The notes beneath the pieces were generated by a model. That model ran no database searches. It saw nothing but the letters and a program-made list of their open reading frames with translations, and was not told where the DNA came from. Of a stretch of 5,186 nt of DNA, positions 5,164 through 5,186 are shown piece after piece. The first letter of the stretch is position 1; the number at the start of each line of letters is the position of its first letter. Origin of the DNA: Spirosoma sp. (GTDB lineage Bacteria > Bacteroidota > Bacteroidia > Cytophagales > Spirosomataceae). Location: NCBI GenBank assembly GCA_028288385.1, contig JAQBNX010000487.1:1-5186 (forward strand), given 5' to 3'. The position numbers and the translations under genes were made by a program.

Positions 5164-5186
5164 ATGAAAATCGGCATTGTGTGCTA
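5164..5186 (+). CDS. bshA: Start of N-acetyl-alpha-D-glucosaminyl L-malate synthase (BshA), truncated by the window edge
   Basis: Only seven codons and two bases are visible: ATG AAA ATC GGC ATT GTG TGC TA, giving MKIGIVC and then very probably Tyr. This matches the highly conserved start of BshA, the GT-B fold glycosyltransferase that joins UDP-GlcNAc and L-malate in the first step of bacillithiol synthesis in the cytoplasm. BshA proteins typically begin MKIGIVCYPTFGGSGV. The gene would run to the right for about 1.1 kb. No Shine-Dalgarno sequence is seen upstream, which is normal for this phylum. With so few residues, another GT-B glycosyltransferase with a similar start cannot be excluded. 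Confidence 0.6.

Overview
The window looks like chromosomal DNA from a member of the Bacteroidota, most likely a Cytophagales bacterium of the Spirosoma kind. This is judged from protein character, not from a database search. The clues are a bacillithiol-synthesis start (BshA) at the right edge, a UbiA-family prenyltransferase of the geranylgeranylglyceryl-phosphate type common in this phylum, a secreted DUF6786-like protein, a CxxHC-type MerC-domain protein, few recognisable Shine-Dalgarno sequences, and several TAnnTTTG-like promoter boxes. No rRNA, tRNA, insertion sequence, CRISPR array or phage gene is visible.

Layout, left to right. (1) 1-626, plus strand: the C-terminal two thirds of an AraC-family regulator that enters from outside the window. 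(2) 631-1560, minus strand: a complete cation diffusion facilitator (CDF) metal exporter with a histidine-rich N-terminus, convergent with the regulator and only 4 bases away. (3) 1768-1971, plus strand: a 67-residue protein with two membrane segments and unknown function. (4) 2122-2517, minus strand: a four-helix MerC-domain membrane protein with a palindrome and a promoter-like box upstream. (5) 2753-3649, minus strand: the UbiA-family prenyltransferase. (6) 3756-4997, minus strand: a 413-residue exported protein resembling DUF6786. Its stop codon lies in a perfect 10-bp stem-loop and its start codon abuts a perfect 12-bp palindrome. (7) 5164-5186, plus strand: the first seven codons of a gene that reads like bshA, divergent from (6).

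How the genes may work together: most appear to be separate transcription units and this is not an evident operon. Two themes can be suggested as inference only. One is metal handling: the CDF exporter, the MerC-like protein with a Fur/Zur-type palindrome, and bacillithiol, which is known to buffer zinc in Bacillus. The other is the cell envelope: the prenyltransferase and the exported DUF6786-like protein. I found no convincing new multi-gene system. The items most worth a second look are the regulatory structures in the short intergenic gaps and the unassigned small membrane protein.
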